Both the position numbers and the translations under genes were made by a program. From the NCBI RefSeq assembly GCF_900258435.1, contig NZ_LT992558.1, forward strand, positions 443,698 to 507,269: a stretch of DNA of 63,572 nucleotides. The letters are read 5' to 3'. Under the pieces are notes generated by a model. The model did no database searches. It saw only the letters and a list, made by a program, of their open reading frames with translations, and was not told the DNA's origin. This stretch comes from Carnobacterium divergens. GTDB taxonomy: Bacteria > Bacillota > Bacilli > Lactobacillales > Carnobacteriaceae. This document shows positions 1 to 10,175 of the stretch, one piece after another. The first letter of the stretch is position 1. Each line of letters opens with the position of its first letter.

Positions 1-819
1 AGTAATGGTAACTGGACAGCAGTGAAAGAAGGAACGACAGTAATTACCGTTACGACTTCAAACGGCAAGACAGCCTTTGTCTTTGTAACCGTAAAAGCCA
101 ATGGAATTCCTGTAGAAAGCATCACAGTAGAACCAAAAGAACTGAATCAACTTGTAGGAGACACTGGGAAATTAGCCATTACATTCCAACCAAGCAACGC
201 AACAGACAAGAGCTTGAATTTTGTAAGTAATGATCCAAGTATCATGACGATTGATAGTAATGGTAACTGGACCGCTATGAAAGAAGGCTCGACAGTTATC
301 ACAGTCACAACTTCAAACGGAAAACTAGTGACAGTTCTTGTTACTGTAAAAGAAGTAGTTAAAAATGGAGTCCATGTACTTTATGAAGATTATCCGGTTA
401 CTACTGGGTATTTTGATCCAAAAGGAAACGGATATGAAAATACTGGATTCGATCATGATTTCGGTGCATTAGAGCCGTATCGTGGTTTAGGACCAGATCA
501 TTATAGAATTACAAAAGTAGGATATATTCAAATTAAAGAAGATGGACAGTACGGTTTCCTAATTGAATTAAAAGGAAATGATGCTGGTTATGTTGGGATT
601 AATGATAAACAAATTATCAATTATGATCCTAAAATTGGTGGCAATAAAGATAATCCATACCAATTCTTTAAAAAAGGCGATGTGATAAAAGTTGAAATTA
701 AACATTTCCACAGAGATCCATCAGCATCTGCTCCATTTAAGTTGAAATGGACTACGCCAAGTAATCCGTATTCACCAAAATCGATAGATGTATCTGAAAT
801 CATGCAAACACCGAATTAA
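1..819 (+). CDS. Big2-repeat surface protein, C-terminal part (5' end outside window)
   Basis: The reading frame is open from base 1, so this is the end of a larger gene. Two copies of a bacterial Ig-like (Big2) module are visible; each ends in the near-identical block SNGNWTA(V/M)KEG(T/S)TVITVTTSNGK. The repeats also match closely at DNA level (bases 1-66 and 259-324), which suggests recent tandem duplication. The last ~150 residues form a different domain containing GQYGFLIELKGNDAGYVGI, which resembles a PA14-like sugar-binding beta-sandwich; that assignment is tentative. There is no LPXTG motif or C-terminal membrane anchor, so the protein is either released or held at the wall by upstream domains. 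A hairpin terminator follows. Role inferred: extracellular adhesion or carbohydrate contact. Confidence 0.8.
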   Translation, partial: SNGNWTAVKEGTTVITVTTSNGKTAFVFVTVKANGIPVESITVEPKELNQLVGDTGKLAITFQPSNATDKSLNFVSNDPSIMTIDSNGNWTAMKEGSTVITVTTSNGKLVTVLVTVKEVVKNGVHVLYEDYPVTTGYFDPKGNGYENTGFDHDFGALEPYRGLGPDHYRITKVGYIQIKEDGQYGFLIELKGNDAGYVGINDKQIINYDPKIGGNKDNPYQFFKKGDVIKVEIKHFHRDPSASAPFKLKWTTPSNPYSPKSIDVSEIMQTPN

Positions 820-841
820 GCAAAAAAGGTGAAATAAACTT

Positions 842-876
842 AAAGATCAGCTATTTTTGTAGCTGGTCTTTAAGTA
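842..876 (+). terminator. Rho-independent terminator after the surface protein gene
   Basis: An 11-12 bp stem (AAAGATCAGCTA / TAGCTGGTCTTT, one G-T pair) with a short T-rich loop lies 23 bases after the stop codon and separates this gene from the regulator that follows. Confidence 0.7.
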
Positions 877-900
877 TTTTAAAGGATTGCGAGGGGTAAA

Positions 901-1566
901 ATGGATATAAAAAAAGCCTTATATTTAGAGCAAGATGCAACGTATAAATATCATCAAATGAAACTCTACAAACCTGGAGACGTTTATCAGTATGAAAACG
1001 ATGAAGAAGAAAAAATTGTTTTTTTAGATGAAGGAGCAGCTTTGATACAAGCGCAAGGAAAAGAGTCTGATTGGGTTAGTCACGATTTAGTAACGCCTAA
1101 ATATATTATTTCATTAGAAAATATGATGACGAATGTCTATATACCTAGCTATTTGATGTATCGAGTGAAATTTGTAGAAACTAGTAGAATGTATATTGTA
1201 GATCGAGATTACTTTTTAAACCATTTATATTTAAACCCACTTGATTTTCAAGAATTTTTTGAGAGCTTAGCGATAAAGTACATTAACAAGACACGGATGA
1301 TTTCAGTAAGCAATGAAAGTCCTGTAACTAAAATCGCTAATTCGTTATTTGCGATTATTTATACACTACATCCGAATCAACAAGTTAAGTCGTACCAATT
1401 GCCAAGTTACATTACCCAAAAATTTATTTCTGAATATAGTTCAACCGGAAAAGCTAGGACTTCGGAAGCTCTAAAAGAGTTGGAGCGGATTGGAATCGTC
1501 CAGAAAAAAAAGCCTTTAAAAATAGATGTTGAACGCTTAAATCGATTTATTACAAATGAACATTAA
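901..1566 (+). CDS. Crp/Fnr-family transcriptional regulator
   Basis: The 221-residue protein has the layout of the Crp/Fnr family: an N-terminal beta-rich cyclic-nucleotide-binding-like fold (about residues 15-115, with the KPGDVYQYENDEEEKIVFL segment), a long connecting helix, and a C-terminal winged helix (about 150-215). The N-terminal half lacks a clear phosphate-binding cassette for cAMP and has no cysteine cluster, so it is not an obvious cAMP or Fe-S sensor. This resembles the divergent Crp-like proteins (PrfA-type) of Listeria and relatives. The ATG is preceded by GCGAGGGG. It is a single transcription unit between two hairpins and lies directly before the kdp operon; a role in kdp control is only a possibility from position. 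Confidence 0.75.
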   Translation: MDIKKALYLEQDATYKYHQMKLYKPGDVYQYENDEEEKIVFLDEGAALIQAQGKESDWVSHDLVTPKYIISLENMMTNVYIPSYLMYRVKFVETSRMYIVDRDYFLNHLYLNPLDFQEFFESLAIKYINKTRMISVSNESPVTKIANSLFAIIYTLHPNQQVKSYQLPSYITQKFISEYSSTGKARTSEALKELERIGIVQKKKPLKIDVERLNRFITNEH

Positions 1567-1576
1567 AGCTATAGAA

Positions 1577-1606
1577 AAACCTGATTTTAAAATCAGGTTT
1601 TTTTAT
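1577..1606 (+). terminator. Terminator of the Crp/Fnr-like gene
   Basis: A perfect 12-bp palindrome (AAACCTGATTTT / AAAATCAGGTTT) is followed directly by a T-run, the classical intrinsic terminator pattern. Confidence 0.85.
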
Positions 1607-1624
1607 TTTCTCTATCTTTATGCT

Positions 1625-1681
1625 TTCTTAACACCCTAAACCTGCTTCTTAACACTATCTTTACTTCATACTTGGTATGCT
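1625..1681 (+). promoter_or_regulatory. kdp operon control region with 21-bp-spaced direct repeat
   Basis: The decamer TTCTTAACAC occurs at 1625-1634 and again at 1646-1655, start to start exactly 21 bp, two helical turns. A -10-like TATGCT lies at 1676-1681, so the second repeat falls over the expected -35 position. Paired direct repeats next to a poor -35 are typical of OmpR-family activated promoters, so this is the likely KdpE binding site. The operator role is inferred. Confidence 0.55.
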
Positions 1682-1712
1682 GATGGTAACTTTTAAAGAA
1701 GGAGTTAACATC

Positions 1713-1802
1713 ATGGAAACTGTCATTTTATTAAGTGGTATTGGCGCATTGCTATTGTTTTGTTATTTAATTTATGTGCTGTTCTGGGGGGACAAACAAT
1801 GA
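1713..1802 (+). CDS. kdpF: KdpF, small subunit of the K+-transporting ATPase
   Basis: A 29-residue ORF begins at ATG 1713 after GAAGGAG and ends with a TGA that overlaps the kdpA start codon (ATGA). It is one hydrophobic helix (about residues 4-24, [20 protein letters not shown]) followed by a short polar tail, WGDKQ. Size, single transmembrane helix and position directly before kdpA match KdpF, which stabilises the KdpABC complex in the membrane. It is easily missed by gene callers because of its size. Confidence 0.85.
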   Translation: METVILLSGIGALLLFCYLIYVLFWGDKQ

Positions 1803-3484
1803 AAATCGAGTTCGTATATCAATTGCTATTTTTAGTAGTTTTAGTTGGCTTAGGAATACCGTTAGGAAAATACTGTTATAAAGTGATGACCTCACAAAAG
1901 GTTTGGATGGATCGGCTGATTCAGCCAATTGAAAAAATGGTGTATCGCTTTATTGGACCAAGTAGTCAAAAAGAAATGAATGGAAAAACTTACGCACTAT
2001 CAGTGATTAGTTTTAGTGTTTTAGGATTTATTGCCGTATTTTTACTAATGTTAATGCAAGGGATATTGCCAATGAATCCAGAGAGATTTTCTGGAACGAC
2101 AGTGAGCTTGGCGTTTAACACGGCGTTAAGTTTTGTGACAAATACAAACTGGCAAGCATATGCTGGAGAAACAACATTATCACCTTTCACACAAATGATG
2201 GGCTTGACTGTCCAAAACTTTGTATCGGCTGCTGTTGGAATCTCGGTATTGTTTGTTCTTTTAAGAGGGTTTATGAGGAAATCTCAAAAAACGATTGGGA
2301 ACTTTTGGCAAGATTTAACGAAAGCAACCTTGTATCTTTTAGTGCCACTGTCAACTGTGATTGCGATTTTATTGATTTCTCAAGGAGTCGTTCAAACATT
2401 TAGTGGAGGAATCGATTATTTTTCTTTAGAAACAGGAAGTAAAGGATTGATTCCATTAGGTCTAGCGGCTAGTCAAATCGCCATTAAACAATTAGGAACA
2501 AATGGCGGAGGCTACTTTGGAGCTAACTCTGCATTTCCGTTAGAAAACCCAACCATTTTTAGTAACTTGGTTGAAAATATCGCCATTCTCTTGATACCAG
2601 TAGCATTGATTTTTGCTTTTGGTTACTTCGTTAAAGAACATAAGCAAGGTCGCACCATTTTTATTGTATCAATGGTTTTATTGGTTTTAGCGTTGATTGG
2701 TGTGATGTTGAGTGAATATTATACAAGTCCTCAATTTGCCGATGTTGTGGCAAGTGGAAATTTGGAAGGAAAAGAAACTCGCTTTGGCGTTGGCTGGTCT
2801 GCACTTTGGGCTGTCAGTACTACCGCAGCATCCAATGGGTCGGTTAACAGCATGCTAGATAGCTTCACACCCTTTGGAGGAATGATCCCGATGTTCTTGA
2901 TGCAGTTGGGAGAAATTGTGTTTGGTGGCGTCGGCAGTGGGCTATACGGTATGATCGCCTTCGTCATTTTGACTGTTTTTATTGCAGGCTTATTAGTTGG
3001 AAGGACGCCAGAATATTTAGGGAAAAAAATTGAACCTTTTGATATGAAAATGGTCTGTCTTGTTATTTTAACGCCACCGTTATTGACATTATTAGGTACG
3101 ATGAGCTTTGTTTTATTGCCATCGGCCATGAGTCAATTAACCAATTCAGGAGCCCACGGCTTTTCAGAAATTCTCTATGCCTTTTCTTCATTGGCAAACA
3201 ATAATGGGAGTGCCTTTGCTGGGTTAACTGCAGACACAACGTTCTTGAATACGGTTGGCGGAGTCATTATGTTGCTTGTTCGCTTTATCCCGATGGTAGC
3301 CATTATTTTCTTAGGTGGAAACTTAGCGAAGAAAAAAATGGTTGCTGTCAGTGATGGAACGCTATCAACAACTAATGGGACCTTTGTTGGGATGTTATTA
3401 GGCGTTATTTTCTTAGTGGGTGCATTAAGTTTCTTGCCAGCCATAGCATTAGGCCCAATTGCGGACTTTTTTACCACACGATAA
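1799..3484 (+). CDS. kdpA: KdpA, potassium-binding channel subunit of the Kdp ATPase
   Basis: 561 residues, the usual family length. It is very hydrophobic, with about ten transmembrane helices and four selectivity-filter-like loops, among them the conserved TNGGG segment. KdpA selects K+ and passes it to KdpB. The start at 1799 is chosen over an upstream ATG at 1760 because GGGGGG stands 7 bases before it, it overlaps the kdpF stop codon, and the sequence from MKIEF onward is the normal KdpA N-terminus. Second gene of kdpFABCDE, 26 bp before kdpB. Confidence 0.96.
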   Translation: MKIEFVYQLLFLVVLVGLGIPLGKYCYKVMTSQKVWMDRLIQPIEKMVYRFIGPSSQKEMNGKTYALSVISFSVLGFIAVFLLMLMQGILPMNPERFSGTTVSLAFNTALSFVTNTNWQAYAGETTLSPFTQMMGLTVQNFVSAAVGISVLFVLLRGFMRKSQKTIGNFWQDLTKATLYLLVPLSTVIAILLISQGVVQTFSGGIDYFSLETGSKGLIPLGLAASQIAIKQLGTNGGGYFGANSAFPLENPTIFSNLVENIAILLIPVALIFAFGYFVKEHKQGRTIFIVSMVLLVLALIGVMLSEYYTSPQFADVVASGNLEGKETRFGVGWSALWAVSTTAASNGSVNSMLDSFTPFGGMIPMFLMQLGEIVFGGVGSGLYGMIAFVILTVFIAGLLVGRTPEYLGKKIEPFDMKMVCLVILTPPLLTLLGTMSFVLLPSAMSQLTNSGAHGFSEILYAFSSLANNNGSAFAGLTADTTFLNTVGGVIMLLVRFIPMVAIIFLGGNLAKKKMVAVSDGTLSTTNGTFVGMLLGVIFLVGALSFLPAIALGPIADFFTTR

Positions 3485-3510
3485 AACTATAAGTAAAGAG
3501 GGATCTGAAA

Positions 3511-5568
3511 ATGAAGGAAGAACAATCTCAAAAAGACATTCTAAAAGATGCGTTTAAACAATCTTTTGTTAAATTATCGCCTAAAATTCAATTGCAAAAT
3601 CCAGTGATGTTTGTGGTGTATTTAGGGGCGGTACTCACTACTATTCTCTATTTTTTATCTTACTTTGGCATACAAGATAGTGCATCTTGGTTTATTTTAG
3701 CGATTGCGCTTATTTTATGGGTAACGATTTTATTTGCGAATTTTGCAGAAGCGATTGCAGAAGGGCGTGGACGAGCTCAAGCAGGTAGTCTGAAAAGTGC
3801 GAGAAAAGAAGTATTTGCTAAAAAAATCAAATCCATCAAAGATACAACTCATTACGAAGAAGTTAGTTCGGTGAATTTGAAACGTGGAGATTTAGTTTAC
3901 GTTGTTGCAGGAGATCAAATTCCAATGGATGGGGATGTGGTAGATGGCGCAGCATCAGTAGATGAAAGTGCCATTACAGGTGAATCTGCTCCTGTAATTA
4001 GAGAATCAGGTGGGGATAGAAGTGCTGTCACAGGTGGCACGACGATTGTTTCAGATGAGCTAGTCATTAAGGTAACAGCTGAAAGTGGCGAAAGTTTTTT
4101 AGATAAGATGATTGCCATGGTAGAAGGCTCATCTCGTAAGAAAACACCCAATGAAATTTCATTGCAGATTTTATTGATTACATTGACCCTAATTTTTCTA
4201 GTCGTTTCAGCGACATTATTGCCTTATTCAAGTTTTTCAAGTCAATTAGCAGGAAACGGAACGGCGTTGTCTTTAACCACCATTATTGCTTTATTAGTAT
4301 GTTTAGCACCAACGACGATTGGCGCGTTGCTCTCTTCAATTGGGATTGCTGGAATGAGTCGTTTAAATAAAGCAAACGTATTGGCGATGAGTGGACGTGC
4401 GATTGAAGCAGCTGGCGATGTGGATATTTTAATGCTAGATAAAACCGGAACAATCACATTAGGAAATCGTAAAGCAAGTGAATTTTTACCAGTAGAAGGT
4501 ATTTCAGAACGGGACTTAGCTGACGCTGCTCAATTGTCTTCTTTAGCAGATGAAACTGCTGAAGGACGAAGCATTGTTGTCTTGGCAAAAGAAAAATTTG
4601 ATATTCGAGCGCGTAACTTTAAAGAACTAGAAGCAAACTTTATTGATTTTTCAGCTAAAACAAGAATGAGCGGGATTGATTATCAAGAAGTTGAAATCAG
4701 AAAAGGTGCGGCTGATGCCATTAAAAAATACGTGCAAGAAAAAGGCAGTACGTATCCAGTTGAATGTGATGAGATTGTTGAAAGAATTGCTAATTTAGGA
4801 GGTACACCGTTAGTTGTTGCTAAAAACAATCAAGTATTAGGTGTTATTTATCTAAAGGATATTGTGAAGTCAGGTGTTAAAGAGCGTTTTGAAGATTTAA
4901 GAAGAATGGGTATTAAAACAATTATGATTACTGGGGACAACCCTATGACCGCGGCGGCAATTTCAGCAGAAGCAGGGGTAGATGATTTTCTTGCTGAAGC
5001 AACACCAGAAGCAAAATTGGAATTGATTCGTTCGTACCAAGAAGCAGGCCATTTAGTTGCGATGACTGGGGACGGAACGAATGATGCTCCTGCTTTAGCG
5101 CAAGCCGATGTGGCAGTGGCGATGAACACAGGGACACAAGCAGCTAAAGAAGCTGGGAATATGATTGATTTAGATTCAAGCCCAACGAAACTGATTGATG
5201 TCGTAAGAATTGGCAAACAGTTGTTGATGACTCGTGGTGCCTTAACAACCTTTAGTATTGCAAATGATGTAGCCAAATATTTTGCGATTATTCCAGTATT
5301 GTTCTTTGGAATTTATCCACAGCTGGATCGTTTGAATTTAATGCATTTAACCAGTCCAACAAGTGCGATTTTAGCAGCGATTTTGTACAATGCCTTAATT
5401 ATTGTTGCATTGATTCCACTTTCATTAAAAGGAGTTCAATATAAAGAATTGCCAGCAAGCAAAATTTTACGACATAATTTATTTGTTTATGGTTTAGGTG
5501 GTTTAATTGCACCTTTTGTCGCTATCAAATTATTAGATATGCTATTGACCGTGATGGGGTTAGTTTAA
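3511..5568 (+). CDS. kdpB: KdpB, P-type ATPase catalytic subunit
   Basis: A 685-residue P-type ATPase. The phosphorylated aspartate lies in DKTGTIT (D310); the actuator motif TGES, the hinge [11 protein letters not shown] and several transmembrane helices are all present. It hydrolyses ATP to drive high-affinity K+ uptake in complex with KdpA, KdpC and KdpF. In type IA ATPases KdpB pumps while KdpA carries the selectivity filter. No catalytic residue looks missing. It lies 18 bp before kdpC behind an AAGAGGGG ribosome site. Confidence 0.97.
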   Translation: MKEEQSQKDILKDAFKQSFVKLSPKIQLQNPVMFVVYLGAVLTTILYFLSYFGIQDSASWFILAIALILWVTILFANFAEAIAEGRGRAQAGSLKSARKEVFAKKIKSIKDTTHYEEVSSVNLKRGDLVYVVAGDQIPMDGDVVDGAASVDESAITGESAPVIRESGGDRSAVTGGTTIVSDELVIKVTAESGESFLDKMIAMVEGSSRKKTPNEISLQILLITLTLIFLVVSATLLPYSSFSSQLAGNGTALSLTTIIALLVCLAPTTIGALLSSIGIAGMSRLNKANVLAMSGRAIEAAGDVDILMLDKTGTITLGNRKASEFLPVEGISERDLADAAQLSSLADETAEGRSIVVLAKEKFDIRARNFKELEANFIDFSAKTRMSGIDYQEVEIRKGAADAIKKYVQEKGSTYPVECDEIVERIANLGGTPLVVAKNNQVLGVIYLKDIVKSGVKERFEDLRRMGIKTIMITGDNPMTAAAISAEAGVDDFLAEATPEAKLELIRSYQEAGHLVAMTGDGTNDAPALAQADVAVAMNTGTQAAKEAGNMIDLDSSPTKLIDVVRIGKQLLMTRGALTTFSIANDVAKYFAIIPVLFFGIYPQLDRLNLMHLTSPTSAILAAILYNALIIVALIPLSLKGVQYKELPASKILRHNLFVYGLGGLIAPFVAIKLLDMLLTVMGLV

Positions 5569-5586
5569 TTAAAGAGGGGAAAAAAT

Positions 5587-6138
5587 ATGAAAATTGTGAT
5601 GCCAGCTTTTAAAATGTTCCTAATAATGAGTGTAATTTGTGGGGGGATCTATACGATTGCTTTAACGGGAATCGGTCAACTGTTCTTCCCAGAACAGGCG
5701 AATGGAAGGGTTGTTAAAGTGACCCACAATGGTGCTGAGAAAGTAATTGGCTCAACTTTGTTGGGGCAAGAATTTAAGGGAGCTCAGTTTTTACAAGGTC
5801 GACCAATTGGTGTCAGTAATTTATCTGGCGTGAGTTCAGAACAAAAAGATGCCGTCTCAAAACGAGTAAAACAATTAAAACAAGAAAATCCAAACCAAAC
5901 AGGCAAGATTCCTGCTGATTTAGTGACGGGATCAGGTAGTGGCGTTGATCCAGAAATTTCTCTGGCTGGAGCAAACTATCAAGTTGCTCGAATTGCAGAA
6001 GCGAGAGGGATTTCTGAGACTATCGTTCAAAAAACAATCGAAAAGAATACAACTGGGGAACTATTTGGTAAAATAGGAGAACCAAGAGTAAACGTACTTG
6101 GTGTAAATAAACAATTAGAAGAGTTAAAAACCAAGTAA
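5587..6138 (+). CDS. kdpC: KdpC subunit of the Kdp K+ ATPase
   Basis: 183 residues with one N-terminal transmembrane helix (about residues 8-32) and a soluble extracellular part. Conserved KdpC landmarks are visible: the FKGAQFLQGRP segment, the VTGSGSGVDPEIS block and the end motif with RVNVLGVNKQLEEL. KdpC stabilises the complex and influences ATP affinity of KdpB. Third structural cistron of the operon, 18 bp before the sensor kinase. Confidence 0.96.
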   Translation: MKIVMPAFKMFLIMSVICGGIYTIALTGIGQLFFPEQANGRVVKVTHNGAEKVIGSTLLGQEFKGAQFLQGRPIGVSNLSGVSSEQKDAVSKRVKQLKQENPNQTGKIPADLVTGSGSGVDPEISLAGANYQVARIAEARGISETIVQKTIEKNTTGELFGKIGEPRVNVLGVNKQLEELKTK

Positions 6139-6156
6139 AATGAGGTGACAGGGCTA

Positions 6157-8874
6157 ATGAATGAAGAAAACCGCCCAAATCCAGATCAATTATTATTGAA
6201 ATACGGTGTGAAATCCAGTCATCATCGAGGAAAACTCAAGGTCTTCTTTGGATATGCTGCGGGAGTAGGGAAAACCTACGGTATGCTGCGAGCAGCGATT
6301 GAACAAAGCGAAGCAGGGAAAAATGTATTGGTGGGATATGTAGAGCCACACGCTCGTCCTGAGACGATGGCGTTGCTGAAAAATTTGGCGACGTTGCCAA
6401 CCAAAACAATTGATTACCGAGGGATGTCTTTAGAAGAATTTGATTTGGATAGTGCGTTACTTGCTAAACCAGAATTAATTTTAGTGGACGAGTTAGCGCA
6501 TACGAACATTGAGGGCTCACGCAATCGGAAAAGATACCAAGATATTGATGAGTTGTTAAATGCAGGAATTGATGTCTATACGACGATGAACGTTCAGCAT
6601 TTAGAAAGCTTAAATGATATTGTGGAAGAAATCACCAATATTCATGTCAACGAAACAGTACCCGATCATTTTTTTGATGAAGCTTTTATTAAACTGATTG
6701 ATGTTGAACCGGAAGAACTGGTATATCGTCTAAAAGAAGGCAAAATTTATCAGCCTCACAATGCAAAAAAAGCGATGAATCATTTTTTTACACTGGAGAA
6801 TTTAAAATTATTAAGAGAAATTGCGATTCGAAAAGCGGCGGATTACATTGGTATGGAAAATCGTCCAGATCAGCTGTTAAATAATAAGCGTGTTCAGAGC
6901 AAACTTTTAACTTATATTGACGATACCTCTAAAGTAGGGGCAGAAAAATGCATTCGTTGGACAGCCAGATTAGCAGTTGCGTTTCGAGCAGAGTGGGTTG
7001 TTTTATTTGTTGAAAATGATGAATCTGATGGGAAATCAACAAATGAACAGGTGATGAAGAATTTTGAATTGGCGGAAACATTAGGCGCTGAAACCGTGAC
7101 CTTAAATGCTCATGATAAAGTTGAAACTATTATTCAATACGCTAAGTTAACTGGAGTTACGGATATCATTATTGGTAAAAAACGTCGCGGACAAAATTTC
7201 CGTAAGCTTTTTAAAACAGAATTGGAAGATCAATTAGTTCAAGAATTGAATAATGTTGAAATTCATATGATTCCTTTTGCGGAGAAAACAGATTCTGCTA
7301 AACCAAGAGAGATAAAAAACTCGTGGAAACCAAAACTATTTTCCACCAGTAATTTTTTAAAGACGATTTTATTATTAGTCGTAGCAACGCTTTGCTCAGA
7401 AGTTGTCACATATCTGGGGATTGGCGATCAAAATGTGATCGTCGTGTATTTGCTGTTTGTCTTAATTATTGCAAGAGCAACTTATGGGTACAGCTATGGT
7501 GTATTTGCCTCTATTTTAAGTGTGCTTTTATTTAACTGGTTTTTCGTTGAACCACTGTATTCGTTAACAGTTTATAAACCAGGGTATCCAATCACGCTCC
7601 TGATTATGTTAGCTGTTGCACTCTTTACTAGTAATATGATGATTCGAGTTAAAAGCCAAGCTCGTGATTCCATTGAAAAAGAACACCGAATGGAAGTTAT
7701 CTACGATTTAAATAAGGATTTGTTACGAGTTAAAAGTATTAATGGCATTGTTGAGATTACCAATCGTTATTTGGCGCAAACTTTGGAACGTAGTGTTATT
7801 TTTTATACTGAAAAACCAGAGCAAAAGCAAGCGTATCAAGTTGAGGTCTATGATGGCAATCACGAAGCGCAAAAAAGTTTGGTATCTGAGTCTGAAATAG
7901 CTGTAGCTAATTGGGTTTTTAATAACCGTAAGGAAGCCGGTTTTGGAAGCAATACATTAATGGGGGCAAGCACCTATTACTTCCCGTTACTGTCTCAAGG
8001 TGAAGCCGTAGCTGTTATTGGCGTCTACTGCTTGAATGAGGCGCCGTTAACTCATGAAAATTTAAATTTTTTAAAGTTGATTAGTACTCAAATTTCATTA
8101 GCCTTGGAACGCCAGCATTTAGCAAATGAACAACAAGAAATTTTATTGGAAAGCGAAAAAGAAAAAATGCGAGGCAATTTATTACGGGCGATTTCTCATG
8201 ATTTACGAACACCGCTAACTGGAATTTTAGGAGCAAGCTCAGCGATGATTGAAAATAAGGATAAATTTACGGAAACATTAAAATTGCAACTTTTAACAGA
8301 TATTAAAGAGGATTCCGAGTGGCTGATTCGGATGGTAGAAAACCTATTGTCAGTGACGCGAATTGATGAGGGGACTATGAAAGTCAATAAAGTTCCAGAA
8401 GCAGTAGAAGAAATTGCTGCAACAGCCGTTCGAAGAATTCGCAAACGTTTCCCCCAACAAGAAATTCAAGTGAAAGTACCAACAGAATTGATTTTAGTCC
8501 CGATGGATGGTAAATTGATTGAGCAAGTATTGATCAATTTAATGGAAAATGCCATTCGTCATTCAGGAAAAATCACTCCCATTATGGTGAATGTACTAAG
8601 GCAGGGAAACGACGTAGTATTTGAAGTACAAGATCAAGGGTTGGGAATCAAAAAAGAACGTTTAACGAACCTATTTAATCCTTTTGATGGGTCAAAAGTC
8701 AGCCAAGGGGCAGTTCCGGTGGATGCTAAAAGAGGCTTGGGGATTGGCCTTTCTATTTGTAAAACGATTATTGCTGCGCATAACGGGACGATTTCTGGGG
8801 AAAATAATCAATCGAAAGGTGCAGTTTTTCGTTTTACCTTACCAATTGAACCGATAGAGGAGGAAAACGGATGA
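6157..8874 (+). CDS. kdpD: KdpD, potassium/turgor sensor histidine kinase
   Basis: 905 residues in the standard KdpD order: N-terminal KdpD domain with a Walker-A-like GYAAGVGKT (about 32-40), a universal-stress-like domain (about 250-370), four transmembrane helices (about 400-500), a GAF-like region, then HisKA with the phospho-accepting His in ISHDLRTPL (H681) and an HATPase domain with GLGIGLSICK. In Gram-positive relatives the universal-stress domain binds c-di-AMP to shut off kdp expression; whether this one does cannot be read with certainty. ATG 6157 is preferred over an in-frame GTG at 6145 because GAGGTG lies 9 bases upstream of it. Overlaps kdpE by four bases (ATGA). Confidence 0.96.
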   Translation: MNEENRPNPDQLLLKYGVKSSHHRGKLKVFFGYAAGVGKTYGMLRAAIEQSEAGKNVLVGYVEPHARPETMALLKNLATLPTKTIDYRGMSLEEFDLDSALLAKPELILVDELAHTNIEGSRNRKRYQDIDELLNAGIDVYTTMNVQHLESLNDIVEEITNIHVNETVPDHFFDEAFIKLIDVEPEELVYRLKEGKIYQPHNAKKAMNHFFTLENLKLLREIAIRKAADYIGMENRPDQLLNNKRVQSKLLTYIDDTSKVGAEKCIRWTARLAVAFRAEWVVLFVENDESDGKSTNEQVMKNFELAETLGAETVTLNAHDKVETIIQYAKLTGVTDIIIGKKRRGQNFRKLFKTELEDQLVQELNNVEIHMIPFAEKTDSAKPREIKNSWKPKLFSTSNFLKTILLLVVATLCSEVVTYLGIGDQNVIVVYLLFVLIIARATYGYSYGVFASILSVLLFNWFFVEPLYSLTVYKPGYPITLLIMLAVALFTSNMMIRVKSQARDSIEKEHRMEVIYDLNKDLLRVKSINGIVEITNRYLAQTLERSVIFYTEKPEQKQAYQVEVYDGNHEAQKSLVSESEIAVANWVFNNRKEAGFGSNTLMGASTYYFPLLSQGEAVAVIGVYCLNEAPLTHENLNFLKLISTQISLALERQHLANEQQEILLESEKEKMRGNLLRAISHDLRTPLTGILGASSAMIENKDKFTETLKLQLLTDIKEDSEWLIRMVENLLSVTRIDEGTMKVNKVPEAVEEIAATAVRRIRKRFPQQEIQVKVPTELILVPMDGKLIEQVLINLMENAIRHSGKITPIMVNVLRQGNDVVFEVQDQGLGIKKERLTNLFNPFDGSKVSQGAVPVDAKRGLGIGLSICKTIIAAHNGTISGENNQSKGAVFRFTLPIEPIEEENG

Positions 8875-9557
8875 GTCCACGGACCATACTGATTATTGAA
8901 GACGATCCAGGTATTTTAAATTTTATGTCTGCAATCTTAAAAGGAGAAGACTATAAAATTATAACGGCTACGGAAGGTTCACAAGGGATGAGCTTAGCAG
9001 CAACTTGGAATCCCGATTTAATTATGCTTGATTTAGGTCTGCCGGATATGGATGGTCTAGACGTGCTGAAGACGATTCGAAGTTGGTCTAAAACCCCAAT
9101 CATGATTGTTTCAGCTCGAGGTCACGAACAAGAAAAAGTAGCGGCTTTAGATGAAGGTGCAGATGATTATATTACTAAACCATTTGGCACTTCAGAGCTT
9201 TTAGCACGAATTCGAACAGCTTTGCGCCATGGGGTGCCTATGGAATCAAAAGAAAGCATAGTTGAAAATGGAGAACTGGTGATTGATTTTGAGAAACGTC
9301 TTGTGAAAATTGAAGGAAAAGAAGTTCATTTAACTCCAAATGAATACAAAATCATTCAACTCTTAGCGAAACATCTGGGAAAAGTATTAACCCATGATGC
9401 AATTTCTAAAAGCATTTGGGGCCCGTATCATGGCGATAACCAAACGTTAAGGGTAAATATGTCAAATATTCGTAGAAAATTGGAAAAAAACCCGGCTGAT
9501 CCAATCTACATTACCACTGAAATTGGCATTGGCTATCGAATGGTTGAACGAACTTAG
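8871..9557 (+). CDS. kdpE: KdpE, OmpR-family response regulator
   Basis: 228 residues: receiver domain (1-~120) with the acidic pocket EDD near the N-terminus, the phosphorylated aspartate in MLDLGLPD (D54) and the conserved lysine in ITKPF; then a winged-helix DNA-binding domain (about 130-225) with LTPNEYKIIQLLAKHLGKVLT. Partner of KdpD; it should activate kdpFABC, probably through the repeat at 1625-1655. Translationally coupled to kdpD by ATGA overlap and followed by a strong hairpin that closes the operon. Confidence 0.96.
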   Translation: MSPRTILIIEDDPGILNFMSAILKGEDYKIITATEGSQGMSLAATWNPDLIMLDLGLPDMDGLDVLKTIRSWSKTPIMIVSARGHEQEKVAALDEGADDYITKPFGTSELLARIRTALRHGVPMESKESIVENGELVIDFEKRLVKIEGKEVHLTPNEYKIIQLLAKHLGKVLTHDAISKSIWGPYHGDNQTLRVNMSNIRRKLEKNPADPIYITTEIGIGYRMVERT

Positions 9558-9574
9558 AAAAACAATTAAACACC

Positions 9575-9640
9575 AAAAGACAAGCAAACGGCAGGTTTTC
9601 GATAAATACTCGAAAATCTCTCATCTGCTTGTCTTTTTAT
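9575..9640 (+). terminator. Terminator of the kdp operon
   Basis: A perfect outer stem AAAAGACAAGCA / TGCTTGTCTTTT encloses a second inner stem (GTTTTCG / CGAAAAT) and runs into T residues. Confidence 0.8.
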
Positions 9641-9706
9641 TAACGCTTGAAAGAAAAAAATGCGATAATAAAACTATTAAATTAAGAGAAGGAGCTGATT
9701 CAAAAG

Positions 9707-10060
9707 ATGATTGAAAAAAGCCAAGAAATCACCACTTATATTCAACAATTTCCTACTGAAATTCAGGAACGAATGGAAACGATCAGAGACTTGATTCATC
9801 AAGAAGCACCTACAGCGACAGAAACCATAAGCTATGGGATTCCAACCTTTGTATTAAAAAAGAATTTGGTTCATTTTGCAGCCTATCAAAAGCACATTGG
9901 TTTTTATCCAACTCCAAGTGCAATACGGGTGTTTTCAGAACAACTGCAAGACTATCAGACCTCCAAGGGAACCATTCAACTGCCAAACAATAAGGCGTTG
10001 CCACTAGAATTAATTCGTCAAATTATTCGCTATAGAGTCAAGGAAAACCAAGCACTGTAA
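9707..10060 (+). CDS. DUF1801 / YdhG-like protein (frataxin-like fold)
   Basis: 117 residues matching the DUF1801 pattern: helical N-terminus (IQQFPTEIQERMETIRDLI), central ETISYGIPTF motif, and a beta-strand with HIGFYPTPSAI. The family has the YjbR/CyaY fold; one B. subtilis member (YdhG, also called Fra) has been described as an intracellular iron chaperone for Fe-S and haem assembly. The function here is inferred by family only. GAAGGAG lies 11 bases before the ATG. It stands alone between the kdp terminator and an esterase gene. Confidence 0.75.
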   Translation: MIEKSQEITTYIQQFPTEIQERMETIRDLIHQEAPTATETISYGIPTFVLKKNLVHFAAYQKHIGFYPTPSAIRVFSEQLQDYQTSKGTIQLPNNKALPLELIRQIIRYRVKENQAL

Positions 10061-10175
10061 ATGAAAAAACAAATAAAAAGTAGGCATTAAGCGTTAGTTA
10101 TGAAAAAGTTCAGTAAGTTTGTTAAACTACTAAAAAAAGAGTAGCAGAATGAATGTGTGGAAAGGAATCCTTAGA

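Noticed and set aside
9523-9714. 63-codon ORF after kdpE
   Set aside because: It runs through the end of kdpE and the kdp terminator in another frame.
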